From the NCBI GenBank assembly GCA_028023455.1, contig JAQFVV010006354.1, positions 250,001 to 314,000 on the forward strand: a stretch of 64,000 bases of DNA. Reading direction: 5' to 3'. This DNA is from Epiperipatus broadwayi (Eukaryota > Onychophora > Udeonychophora > Euonychophora > Peripatidae). The position numbers were made by a program, and so were the translations under genes. Each line of letters starts with the position of its first letter. The stretch's first letter is position 1. The notes under the pieces are model-generated. The model had not been told where the DNA came from and made no database searches. It saw nothing but the letters and a program-made list of their open reading frames with translations. Shown here in pieces: positions 35,530-46,732 of this stretch.

Positions 35530-36530
35530 ATTTGTAATTATTACTTTTAAGGTTAAAATAATAATATTTCAATAAATTTATACTTAAAATTTTAAAGATG
35601 AAAAATAGTTTTATTTCTTCTTTTTTTCTATTACCTGTTCATATTATATTTATATGATATATTTCACTATACCTAATTGGTTAATTATTTTCAGATATCT
35701 GACATAAAAATGAACATTAATTACTTTGTCTACACTTTTAACTAATATTATGAAATTAAATATTTTCTCAATTTTAATAATGTGAAATTTAAATTTATTT
35801 TTTAATAATAATATACTCTTTGTTTAAATTTTAATTTTGATACTTAAAGCTTATAATTTACATTGTTATTCAAATTATTGATTTTAGAAACTTTTTATGA
35901 GATTTATAAAATAAAAATATTGATAACATTTATTATTTACAATCAATAACTTTTAAAAAAAAAGTGTACCAGAAAATATATTTAATTTACTATTAAATGA
36001 GTGTGTATTCATTTATTTTAATATTAGTTAAATAATTTTAAAACAATTAATAAATAGCAACTTTTAATTTGATTATTAACAATTATATTAACTTTTAATC
36101 ATTATAACTACTGATTTAAAATACCTTATATGATGTTAACTATTATTTACTTTTATTTTAAACTAAATAACACAATTTATATTTCAAATTTATAACTTAA
36201 ATAGATTATAAGTATTTAAAGAACATTTACACAAGTTTAACACTACAGAAACATTTTATTTTAACTTCTACAAATTAAATAATAGTATTTTATTAATCAT
36301 CATATAAAATTTAAATTTTTTATTAAAATTGACTATTATTTACAATTATATAATGATGTAGCAAAATAGAAAGTCTACAATATATATAGAGAAAACAAAT
36401 TATTTCAATTTAATTGATGTGTCAAAGTTCTGCCATCACAATTTTAACACAAAACACTTACACTTAATGAAAATATATAATAATAATTTTTATTAGTTAT
36501 TTATTAGATTAGACATTATCCAATAATCAA
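35530..36530. other. AT-rich DNA, no gene seen
   Basis: Only A/T-rich simple sequence. A stretch near 36410-36470 (TTAATTGATGTGTCAAAGTTCTGCC) is similar to one near 36880-36940, which has a tRNA A-box-like TAGTTTAGTTGATAAGTG. Confidence 0.5.
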
Positions 36531-36534
36531 TAAT

Positions 36535-36845
36535 ATTTGTGTAATGTAATTTTCACTACACCAATCTCATGCAAAGTATGGACTGATATTATTTTTTTTA
36601 CTGGTCATGCTCTAAAGATTATGTAATGAATAATATATAACTGTAGTATAATTTTCATTACACCATTCTCATGCAAAGTAAGCCTACTGATTTCTATCCA
36701 CTTTTAACACATTGTAGTAGTATGCGATCAGAAACATGATCAAAGACGTGAAAAAGGTGTATGATCTTCCAAGATGTAAATTTCATGCTTAACCAGTACT
36801 CATCAGTTGCCCCAGACCATAATCTCTTATACATATCATTATGTC
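36535..36845 (+). repeat. Interspersed repeat B, copy 2
   Basis: Matches 29885-30120 and internally repeats its first part: ATTTTCACTACACCAATCTCATGCAAAGTA near 36550 and a similar block near 36650. Confidence 0.7.
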
Positions 36846-37010
36846 ATTGTTTAGTATATATAGATAGCAACATACTATAGTTTAGTTGATAAGTGTCAGA
36901 CTTGCTGCCCTCACAACTATGACACAAACCATTTACTAGAAGTATATTAATTAACCTACAACTGTATGTTAGTTTATATATATATGTAAAACTATATTAT
37001 GTGTTAATGT

Positions 37011-37350
37011 ATACACACATACACAAGAAGATAAATAAATAATGTATCTATATTTACAAACACTAATAAACAATTACCGTATCTACAAATGATAATTCTA
37101 TAATACTGAGTGCTTTCGAAGGTCAGAGCCTTCATTTTCAAAGAAGTAGCTAGAATCCAAAGATGTAAATTATGTAAATTAAGATCGATTAAATTTTCAT
37201 TGACCTAGATTTTCATTGACTTAGGTTTGCCACTTTCTTCGAAAGCTTTCAGCATTATAGAATTATCATTTGTAGATACTGTAATTGTTTATTTGTGTTT
37301 GTAAATATAAAAACATTATTTATTTATTTTATTGTGTATGTGTGTATATA
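37011..37350. repeat. Fold-back repeat with ~110-bp arms
   Basis: Arms at 37011-37120 and 37239-37350 are close reverse complements, sharing TATAGAATTATCATTTGTAG and TTTGTAAATA, and enclose a loop of about 118 bp. No target duplication is obvious. A MITE-like origin is plausible. Confidence 0.85.
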
Positions 37351-37959
37351 TTAAAAGTATATACGATATGACCATTGTTTGTACCACAAATGTAATTTTG
37401 ACTTATTAAAGCAGCTCCAGCTCTGTGATAGACATTGGGTGTATACCCTGTTAAAAGTACTCTTGTGTTATATCATCAATACATCAAATGCAAGTGGGTT
37501 ATTCATACTTGTGTATTAATACTTGGGTATTAATATAACTGATTTTAGTCCACCCTTTTATAATGTACTGATTACTTATTTAGCAATACTTGTCATTTAT
37601 TGACATTAAATGTACACCTTCTGTCAAATGTAATCTTATTATGTTTCCTAAGTTCCTACTGAATTTTGGGTTTTATACCTTTTTATTGTAATTCAATAAT
37701 TTCATGCTTTATTCCTTTTGTCACAATTCAATAATTTCATGCCTTATTCCTTTTTTCACATATAACCTTGTATTATTTTACCAATGTATCAAATGTAAAC
37801 ATGCATATATTCTGTTAATAAAGTTTTGGAATCATAATGACAAAGGTATGTGTAAGACATTGTGGTCTGGATGTACTGATAAGAACTAGTTCAGTGTGAA
37901 ATGTTCATCATGGGGATCATGTGTTCTTTTCATGTCTTTAGTCATATATTTTTCATTAC

Positions 37960-38060
37960 ATTCTTCTACAAAGTGTTAAAAATGGATAGAAACCAGTATT
38001 TCTTTGCATGAGAGTGGTGTAATGAAAATCTCATTACAGAAATATTGCTCATTAAATTAC
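37960..38060 (-). repeat. Interspersed repeat B, partial copy 3
   Basis: Minus-strand copy of the ATTTTCATTACACCACTCTCATGCAAAG part. It abuts the 3' side of the LINE ending near 38140. Confidence 0.6.
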
Positions 38061-38139
38061 TAGTTTCTATTTGTTTTTAATACCTTGTGAAAAGATACAA
38101 TCGTAAATATTTGACAAAATACATGTGAAAAAGATCTCT

Positions 38140-39985
38140 CATCTAATAAGTGACTAATAGATTATTCCTAGAAATTAATTTTGATCTAACTTTAGCTAAA
38201 TGAAAAGAATAAATTATACTATGTGCCAAGATTTTTCTTAAATAGTGTGTGTAGGTTTTGTGTTTTAGTCTATTTATGCAAATCCTAGAAATTAATTTTG
38301 ATCTAACCTTAGCTAAATGAGAAAAATGATATACCATGATCCAAGTTTACTTTTAAGTACTGTGGGATAGGATTATATTTTAGTCTGTTATTGCAAAATT
38401 TATATTATGATTATAAGGTGATCTCTGTTGTTTAGATGAAAAGTTGAGCATACAAGTAAGGGCCCACTCATTGAAAAGGGTTTTCGTATTTGTATTGAGA
38501 GACTTTTTATTGAGGGCATTTTTTTTTTTGAGAAGTCAAAGCAATGCCATCTACATAAATGAGTGTCCTGCATTTCATTTTGGGAAGATCACTGATGAAT
38601 AAATATAGTAGATGAAAAAAATTAACCTTGTGGAGGATTACTTTGTAAACTTTTGTATCTATTATGATTATCATTTATTATCACTTGAATTATTCTTTTG
38701 AATAGTATCTTGTCAATGAAATTAATGTTTTATGCATTTAAAAATTTTAGAAACTTTTATAAAACCACTTTTTTAAATAGAATTTTAAGCTGAGATTAGA
38801 TCAGTAAAGATTGAGACATTTTGTTTTTAATTTATTATGATATCCTTTGTCAACATCAATTGTTAATGACAAAACTTGTTTATTGCAATTTTTTTTTTCT
38901 GCATTTTAAACTCGGCCTGATTTCTAGCTATATGATTTTCAACTATTGGCACATTTTTGTTAGTGTAATAATTTCAAAAAGATCTTGGGGAACAAAATTA
39001 TGTTAATCAACATTTTTTGGATCATTACTTGATATATTTGGTTTTAAGACTGCTATAGTTTTGATTTTATACCAAATTTTTGGAATAGTTTTTATTTGAA
39101 TATTGTAACTGAATAGTTTTGCTAACCATGCTTTCACATTAGGTTCTAATTTTTGTACAAACTCTGGAAGTATACTATATGCTCCTAGGGTCTATCCTGC
39201 CTTAAGACAATCAAGAGCAATTTTATCAATGCTCTGCAGCCTTTATCAGATTCATATTAGAACATTATGAAAGAGAAAATTGTACTTTAATGATGCCTTT
39301 TCTCATTCTATAAATCTTGAGTTTAGAGGTCTGATATTTAAGATTGGCACTCTTATTACTAGTAGGAATAGTATTTATTTTAGATTTACTTTTACATCTG
39401 CTTGGATTTTATAAGTAAATAATGTAAAGTTTTGCTTTTCCATTGTTTCCCTCCACTTTTTTTTTTTGCTGGTTTCAATGATTATATAAGTTTATCAATG
39501 ATTTAATTGATTGTAAAAATTACTTTTTGTTTTTTAAATTGCTTTAGATATCTGAAAGATATAGACTCTCTGCAGCTGTTTTTATGAATTTATTAAACCT
39601 ATCACAGGAAAAAGGAATTGGAGAGATTCTATTCATATTCTGTTCAAGATGCAGTATCATTGTTCTACCTACCCTGTTAAAGTCCACTTTAGAAACTGTT
39701 AATTTACAAGTATAACAATATGAATTTTAAGAATGATTAGATTTTGTTTATGTTGACAATAGATGGAGTGTTTCAATTTTAACAATTTATTACATAATGA
39801 TAAACTAATTTTTTTTATCAAATCAAAACAATCATAAATTGCCTTAATTCCTCATCTGCCTGAGTGTAACATTTTGTTTCGCTTGGTGTCATAAAGTAAG
39901 AGCATATTGTTTAAATCTAACCATTCCAAAAGATGAAAAACTGCTTGATTCTCATGTAGCATATCTCCAAAGTTAATAATGAGAA
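38140..39985 (-). pseudogene. Jockey-like LINE, endonuclease C-part to RT
   Basis: Minus-strand remnant of a non-LTR retrotransposon protein, in the right order. First is the end of an APE-type endonuclease (LLEWLDLNNMLLLYD, then a HSGR block) near 39985-39830. A linker follows with FNKFIKTAAESI. The reverse transcriptase shows IPKIWYKIKTIAVLKP..NDPKN near 39110, PQG near 38630, LYLFISDLPKM and IYVDGIALTSQ near 38550. After it come TFHLNNRD and NRLKYNPIPQYLKVNLDH. The catalytic YADD is YVDG here, so the second aspartate is lost. Many stops and frame changes make it dead. The 5' part is missing: the coding match ends about 70 bp before the fold-back structure at 40072. The combination is typical of jockey-clade LINEs. 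Confidence 0.85.
38167..38400 (-). repeat. 117-bp tandem duplication inside the LINE
   Basis: Two head-to-tail units start at 38167 and 38284. The 117-bp period is exactly 39 codons, so the RT C-terminal block NRLK...SKLIS is encoded twice. The copies differ at many positions, so the duplication is not recent. The open frame at 38143-38337 spans the junction. Confidence 0.88.
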
Positions 39986-40071
39986 TTAAAAAAATCTTTT
40001 ATCAATATAGAAGATGTAAGAAGATTGAAAAAGGAGAGTATGATCATTTTCTATTGGGAGATTTGTAAATA

Positions 40072-41374
40072 CAGCAAAACTCTCCATATAGTAGTGCCAT
40101 CTTGTGCTAACAAGAGCAATCAATGGATGCCAGAAGGCTTGTGCATAAAATCCCTATCTAGTGCCTACTCATCCAATATCCCCGACTAGTTTCTGGCTTG
40201 TGGCCTTCATCAGTGAGGAGCCTTGGATCTGAGAGCACTGCACCTAGATCTTAGGATCTAATGCAACCCTCCAGCACCCACCTTTTAACTCTATTTAACT
40301 ACAAAACTATGAGAATGAAATTGAAAACACTATTAATATTTTCAACCCAAGCTCAATAGCTTATATAGTCATATGGGTCTGAACTCAATTCAGTACCCAT
40401 ACATTTTGGTGTCTTTGGCTCTTTAACAACCATAGCCACCACTATCCTATTAGGCAGGATTGGTGTTAAACTACTAAACATCACATGATCACTATCTCAT
40501 ACTAGCACAATAATTGTTATTAAACAATTCAAAATACAGCAAAACTCTCCATATAGTAGTGCCATCTTGTGCTAACAAGAGCAATCAATGGATGCCAGAA
40601 GGCTTGTGCATAAAATCCCTATCTAGTGCCTACTCATCCAATATCCCCAGACTAGTTTCTGGCTTGTGGCCTTCATCAGTGAAGAGCCTTGGATCTGAGA
40701 GCACTGCACCTAGATCTTAGGATCTAATGCAACCCTCCAGCACCCACCTTTTAACTCTATTTAACTAGATATGGATTTTATGCACAAGCCTTCTGGAATC
40801 CATTGATTGCTCTTGTTAGCACAAGATGGCATTACTATATGGAGAGTTTTGCTGTATTTTGAATTGTTTAATAACAATTATTGTGCTAGTATGAGATAGT
40901 GATCATGTGATGTTTAGTGGTTTAACACCAATCCTGCCTAATAGGATAGTGGTGGCTATGGTTGTTAAAGCCAAATACACCAAAATGTATGGGTACTGAA
41001 TTGAGTTCAGACCCATATGACTATATAAGCTATTGAGCTTGGGTTGAAAATATTAATAGTGTTTTCAATTTCATTCTCATAGTTTTGTAGTTAAATAGAG
41101 TTAAAAGGTGGGTGCTGGAGGGTTGCATTAGATCCTAAGATCTAGGTGCAGTGCTCTCAGATCCAAGGCTCCTCACTGATGAAGGCCACATGCCAGAAAC
41201 TAGTCTGGGGATATTGGATGAGTAGGCACTAGATAGGGATTTTATGCACAAGCCTTCTGGCATCCATTGATTGCTCTTGTTAGCACGAGATGGCACTACT
41301 ATATGGAGAGTTTTGCTGTATTTTGAATTGTTTAATAACAATTATTGTGCTAGTATGAGATAGTGATCATGTGA
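40072..41374. mobile_element. Fold-back element with 14-bp flanking repeats
   Basis: Arms of about 550 bp (40072-40620 and 40771-41318) are nearly identical reverse complements around a loop of about 150 bp. The left side is itself made of a 465-bp unit starting again at 40537 (CAGCAAAACTCTCC at 40072 and 40537). GAGATTTGTAAATA occurs at 40058-40071 and 41373-41386, directly flanking the structure. The right arm extends about 55 bp further than the left. No transposase is encoded. The pair of 68-codon frames (40514-40720, 41135-41341) are mirror images of the same repeat, not genes. The low divergence between arms implies a recent origin or arm-to-arm conversion. Confidence 0.85.
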
Positions 41375-41389
41375 GATTTGTAAATATTG

Positions 41390-44300
41390 AATAGTGAAGC
41401 AATGGACCTTAAGTCCAATCCATGCTTCACAGCCTCCTATAAACCTAATTAGTATTGTAGGCCTGAATTAAGTTTATAGTCCAATATCAGCAGGGTTTTG
41501 CATTAAAGCTAAAATTAATTATGTTTATATAATTTGTATTGCATTTAAATATTTTGTTAAATAAATTCCATTCTAAGATTAGATTTCTGTTAATAAAAAT
41601 TACTTGTAAAATCTATTAGTCAAACATATATATACGTCAAGCGTATATATATATGTGAGTTAATGCAAAATTCTGCTGAAATAAAATACTTATTTTATTA
41701 AAAGAAATAAGAATGTATTTTTCTTTTTAAATCTTGTTCAAATATTTAGTATGATTTGATTTTGAGATAAGCCTGCCAACATTTTCTAAAAGAATATATT
41801 TTTAAATAATTAGCCCATTCAAGGCAAATTAAAGATGGCCTTCTGTTTCTTTTTTAATTAATAAAATTCAAAGTTTAAAGAAAGAAATTTAGAGTAAAAA
41901 AGTAAAGGTTATTTTTAGAAAATGTTACCTTGAAACAAAGGAGCATGGGGGTTTATCAAGATCTAAGATCATACAAACAATAGAGGGTAGCTTACAAAAA
42001 GTTATAAATAGGAGAGTGAACAAAAGACTGGGCATTCACATTTTCCTTTTGGAAATTTCAGTCAGATTTCTCTTGGGAGAACTTTTGGCAAATTTTATTT
42101 TTGCTTGTTGAGATTTTATTCCAAAAAGTTATACAACTGTCATCTATAAAATCATGGAGAAGTTTGAACATGCTCAAGCTAAAAGTCATATGAATTTGAT
42201 GGATTCTACTATGCTTGGCTAGGTAAATAAATAGCTTTGCCTATCACCGAGGTTCCTAAATACCATCCAAAATGCCGTAGTATCCACCTAATAGTGATCT
42301 GAACTCTGTGCTGTGTCTGTAGGACTTTTCGTGAAACCATGCTACATATTTTCATTTTCATTGTCCGGACAAATACTTATCGATGGTTGGATCAAGCCAT
42401 GATGCCGCCGAACAGGAGCAAGGAAACAGGACGGTAATCATATCTCTCCTCCATTGAACTATTTACTTTCTACTCTTTTGTTCATACCTTTCGTAATTGA
42501 ATTATATTATGAATTATTTTATTTAATGATATTTGTAATGTAACCATTTTATTAGACTAGTCTTAAATATATATATGTGTGATCATCTATCTATATTTAA
42601 CCTTTTTTCCTTCGCTATTCTTCATTATTAACATGTGTAAATATTTTGTATTCCATTGCGATTAAGTTTAAAAGTTAATTTTTTTCATTTAAAATCTCTT
42701 TCCAATTTTATTTATGTTTCTAAATTCCATACGAGTAAGTTTCCTTTGTTTGCCAACTTGATCTTTTCAATAACGCCTCTTTTGTCCGCCAGTAGCTTAT
42801 TCCATATATATGATTTAGCTATATACATTTTAAATAATTTTTAAACTGTCTGTTTTTAGCGCAAAGCAATTAGAAAATGCTTTGCGAAAGATTTTTACTA
42901 TTGTACTTTATCGAGGAGATTCAAGTTGACAATTTTATTAAAATTGGGAAAAAAATACTTAGCCGCAAAAATATTACATCGTTTAATCTGTTTTTAGTGT
43001 CTAATTAGTTTTTCATTAATTTAGGGGAATAGCGGAGGCCATTAAAAACATTCTTAATATTTTAAAGTCATTAATTAAACATATTATTTAACTATCAAAA
43101 GCTTGAGTTTCCTAATTTTATTATAATGCCTTATTTTACTTTTCCAATGATCCAGGCACGCAAAACACATGTTTCTTAGTGCTTTTATTGCACATTTAAC
43201 TATTTAGCTCCGTAGGTGTTCCCATCCATGTCTCTACCTCTGTTCCTAAGCTTTGTGGCTGGTGAGAAAATAATTTATGTGTGTCTCAGATAATGTTGTT
43301 TGTTCGTAATTAGCCTCGAGAATAGGCAAATAGGGCAGAGGTCATAGTATTCTTGATTTAATGTCTCGCATATGGATGGCCTCGAGGTACTTTCGCCTAG
43401 TATTCAAACTGGGTTAAACCAACATACATCATCTGACTGTCACAATAGATAATTTATCCAACTTTTGATTACAATTTCATTTGAATAAAAGGTATTTGTT
43501 TTACTAAATCTTTTGAAATAAAAGTAGCCACATCCTTTTTACAATGCACTTTATCAATGTAAATGTAGAAATTTTTAAATGTGCATTATTAGGATAATGA
43601 TGAGGCTCCTGCAATATAATCACATAAGTGTTGAGCTGAACACATAATTTGTAGAAAGTCTGTTTTTGATCTTGATATATCCTCAGTGTTGGGTAACCAG
43701 TATAATATTTGTGATGTTTTATTATTACTGATATCATGTAATCTTCTTCATTTTGAGAACCTAGAATTCTCTAAGAGTCTTAGCTGATTATCCTATCTTC
43801 CATATTATTATCAGAATTCACATTAATAGTTTTATTGTGTAATTTTATAATTTTCTGCATTTAATCAGGAGGTTATCAAGATGAAGTCGGGCTTGAATGT
43901 GGAGACATTGATTTCACATACTATTGCATGCTTCTTAGACACTGGATCTATATCTTTTCAAAAATTCAGAATTAATTAAATCTTTCTTCTTTGACTAATA
44001 TCTCATTCAAAGATAAAAAAAAAAATCAATATAAAAATGCTATTAACCTCTAAAATATGTACCTCAGTTTTAAGAATATACACATCTTAGACAATCTTCA
44101 ATCTCTTACATGGAACCAATATTAGAAAACTTATTGGTTTAATAAATGACTAGAACTCAAATATTGATTCTGTAGAAGTGAAATTATATTTAATTGGTTT
44201 GAAAAATTTAAATGTTTAAAAAAATTGTTTGACAGATTTTTGTAAATTAGAAATAAATCTAAAAAAAAAAGAGATGTAAAATGGATTATAAAATAATCAT

Positions 44301-45625
44301 ATTTGTGTAATGACATAGTATTTGTTTTTTCTATGAAAAGCATCTTGATAATATATAAGGTGTCAAGTTGTTTTAGATAAATGAAAACAAGATGCTAAAT
44401 GAAAATGGTTTTTAAAATATTTTTTTAAAAAAAATCTATGAATGGGATTTGATTTCAACAAGACGTATAATGAATCTTACAAATTTGAAATCAGATTGTT
44501 TGTATCATGTTGGTGGTTGGGAATACTCATGCTATACTTTCAGAATGACTGTATAACATCCAATATGGTGAATCAAATTACAACTTATTCAAGATGCATG
44601 CAATTAATTGTTTTTTTTTATTACATTTTTTTCCTGTTGTATTATTACAATTGCAATAATTTAATGTATTAAATATGTTACATATTTGAAGTGTGTTAAT
44701 GATATTGGAGGTTATAATTATAAAAATTAATATAATTTAAAATCGCACAAGTTCTTAAATTTTATAAATAGAAATTTGAATTATTATATTAATAGGTATT
44801 AAATATACCTTAAGTTCACAAACTCTTTCATCCTATAAACTTAAACTGAATGGTCTTTGAAATAATCTGTCATTTGGAGTAATCTTCTTAGGATAAAGTT
44901 TTATCTGTTCATGGTCTAGGTAAAATATATATGCTTATGATTATTTTTTACAGATTAATTATGAGTAACTACTGTAACACGGAAAAATGGTAAATAGTAA
45001 AGATAAATTAGAATTAGAACAGTAATGTACAAGAGAAAAATCAGATCAAATTATTAAATATAATTTTTAAATAGGAACTTAACATAATTAGCCCCTTACT
45101 TATACAGTAAAGCCTGAAAATTGTTTATCAATTTTTATTAGTTGTCATCCCATTTAAATATAAGAAATGTTTGTTAAAGGCTTTCCAGAATTTTTGTTTA
45201 ACCTCTATTTTTGGTACTCCTTCCTTCTTCTGCCAACATAAAAAAAAACTTTTTGATATTTTCAGAGGGAAAAAAATACTTATTGTGTTACAAAAATTTA
45301 TCTTGATTGTACCTTCACTTAAACATACATATATTCTGATGTATATTTAAATAATTTGTACTTATACTCTCAAAACATTTTATTGATATAAATCAAAAAC
45401 CTTTCGGGGGGGGGGGGTCTGAAAAGAAATCAATTAAGACTGAATAAGAAATGGATGTACTAAGCATTTTTTTTTCATCTTTTAAAATTCCTTTTACAAA
45501 ATTCTATTAAACAGTAAAATAAAAAATGATTAAACTATATTCAGTGTTTAAATATTAACACGTTACCGCAATGCAAGTTTTAAAAAGTCAATACACCCAA
45601 CATTTTACGTAAATTTAAAAATATC
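41390..45625. other. No confident gene
   Basis: A small hairpin stands at 41394-41430 (GTGAAGCA...TGCTTCAC) and another at 42859-42890 (GCAAAGCA...TGCTTTGC). Patches at 41990-42480 and 43140-43440 are richer in G+C but unassigned. An open frame at 43504-43737 (minus, 77 codons) has no recognisable motif. A G run of about 13 at 45405 may be an error. Confidence 0.5.
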
Positions 45626-45629
45626 AATA

Positions 45630-46695
45630 TACCTGTGTCTCGTTTTAATTAGTAGATAGGTTCCACAGAAAACCCGCATTAAAAAAAATTGTACAAAAAT
45701 AGATTTAACTTACCTTGAAAAATGGGGGATAGGTGCTGTAATTTTCAGAATTTGCATAAAAGCAAAGCAACAAGGAAAAATTACTTTAAAAATTCGCATT
45801 AAAAAAATAAGGAAATAAAGTATGACTAATAAAAAATATCAAATATTTGAAAAAAATTGATACAAGACCAACTTTTTATATTTTTTTTTATTAACTACAG
45901 TATTTAATTTTACATTTTTTCATACGTATTTTAATCATTATCGCGATTTGACGATATGCGGGTTCATTTGTAAATTGGTAAGAAATCAGATTGGTCGATG
46001 TGATGTGATGTAGCTTCTCCTTGAACGAAGTCAAGAATCTCTCAGCAAGTATGCCCAGAGAAACTTGTTAGCCACTTTATTTTCCATTCCCCATTCTAAG
46101 TTTTCCCATATTCTTCTCCATCCCATTTACACAACTAGTGCCAATTTCAATCTTGTGCTGTGTTAATGGTTTTCTGCTGACAACTGATTTTTACTACTGA
46201 AATAAATTTTAAATGTTCACATTTTGTTTCTATATTAAAAAAATGAAATCGCAATCAAAACAAAAAGATTATACATTATCAGAAATATTCTTTTCAGTTT
46301 ATAAAATCAATAAAATCTTAGTTATTTATTTTAAAAATCTACATTATTTATTTCTGTTATACATAACAAAATGCCTTTTAAAAGTTTAAAATTTTTGAAT
46401 ATTTATTGAGATATTTTTATATGTAAGTATAAATCTATTATTATTATTTATTCATTAGTATAAGTAGGTTATTTATTCTAAATACAGCTTCAGGCCATAT
46501 TTACATTAGCTGTTAATATAACGTTATATTTTTGAAAGAAAAAAAAACGTATTTCAAGTCAAAATAAGTTATTAATAATTTAAATTTCTTGATATCTAAT
46601 AAATATAGTGAAATATGAAAAATATTAAGAAGAAACATGAATCGCATAACTTCAAAATCACATTAAAATAATCCGCATAAAACGAGACCCAGGTG
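45630..46695. mobile_element. Non-autonomous Tigger-like element
   Basis: The left terminus reads TACCTGTGTCTCGTTTTA after a TA. The right terminus, reverse complemented, reads CACCTGGGTCTCGTTTTATG and continues GCGGAT, with further resemblance to the left end of the Tigger element at 10428 (TTTTGAAGTTATGCG shared). The right TA is not visible. The 1.07-kb interior contains no transposase but carries the module shared with 35225-35415. Tigger-type elements can be mobilised in trans by a transposase such as the one at 11-16 kb when intact. Confidence 0.72.
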
Positions 46696-46732
46696 GAATT
46701 ATAATAATTATTTATATATTTTTAGGGGGGGG

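Noticed and set aside
40514-41341. Two nearly identical 68-codon proteins on opposite strands
   Set aside because: They are the same stretch of the fold-back unit read in each arm. Identity comes from the inverted repeat, not protein conservation.
43504-43737. 77-codon minus-strand frame with a protein-like residue mix
   Set aside because: No start context, motif or neighbour supports it. Frames of this length are expected by chance here.
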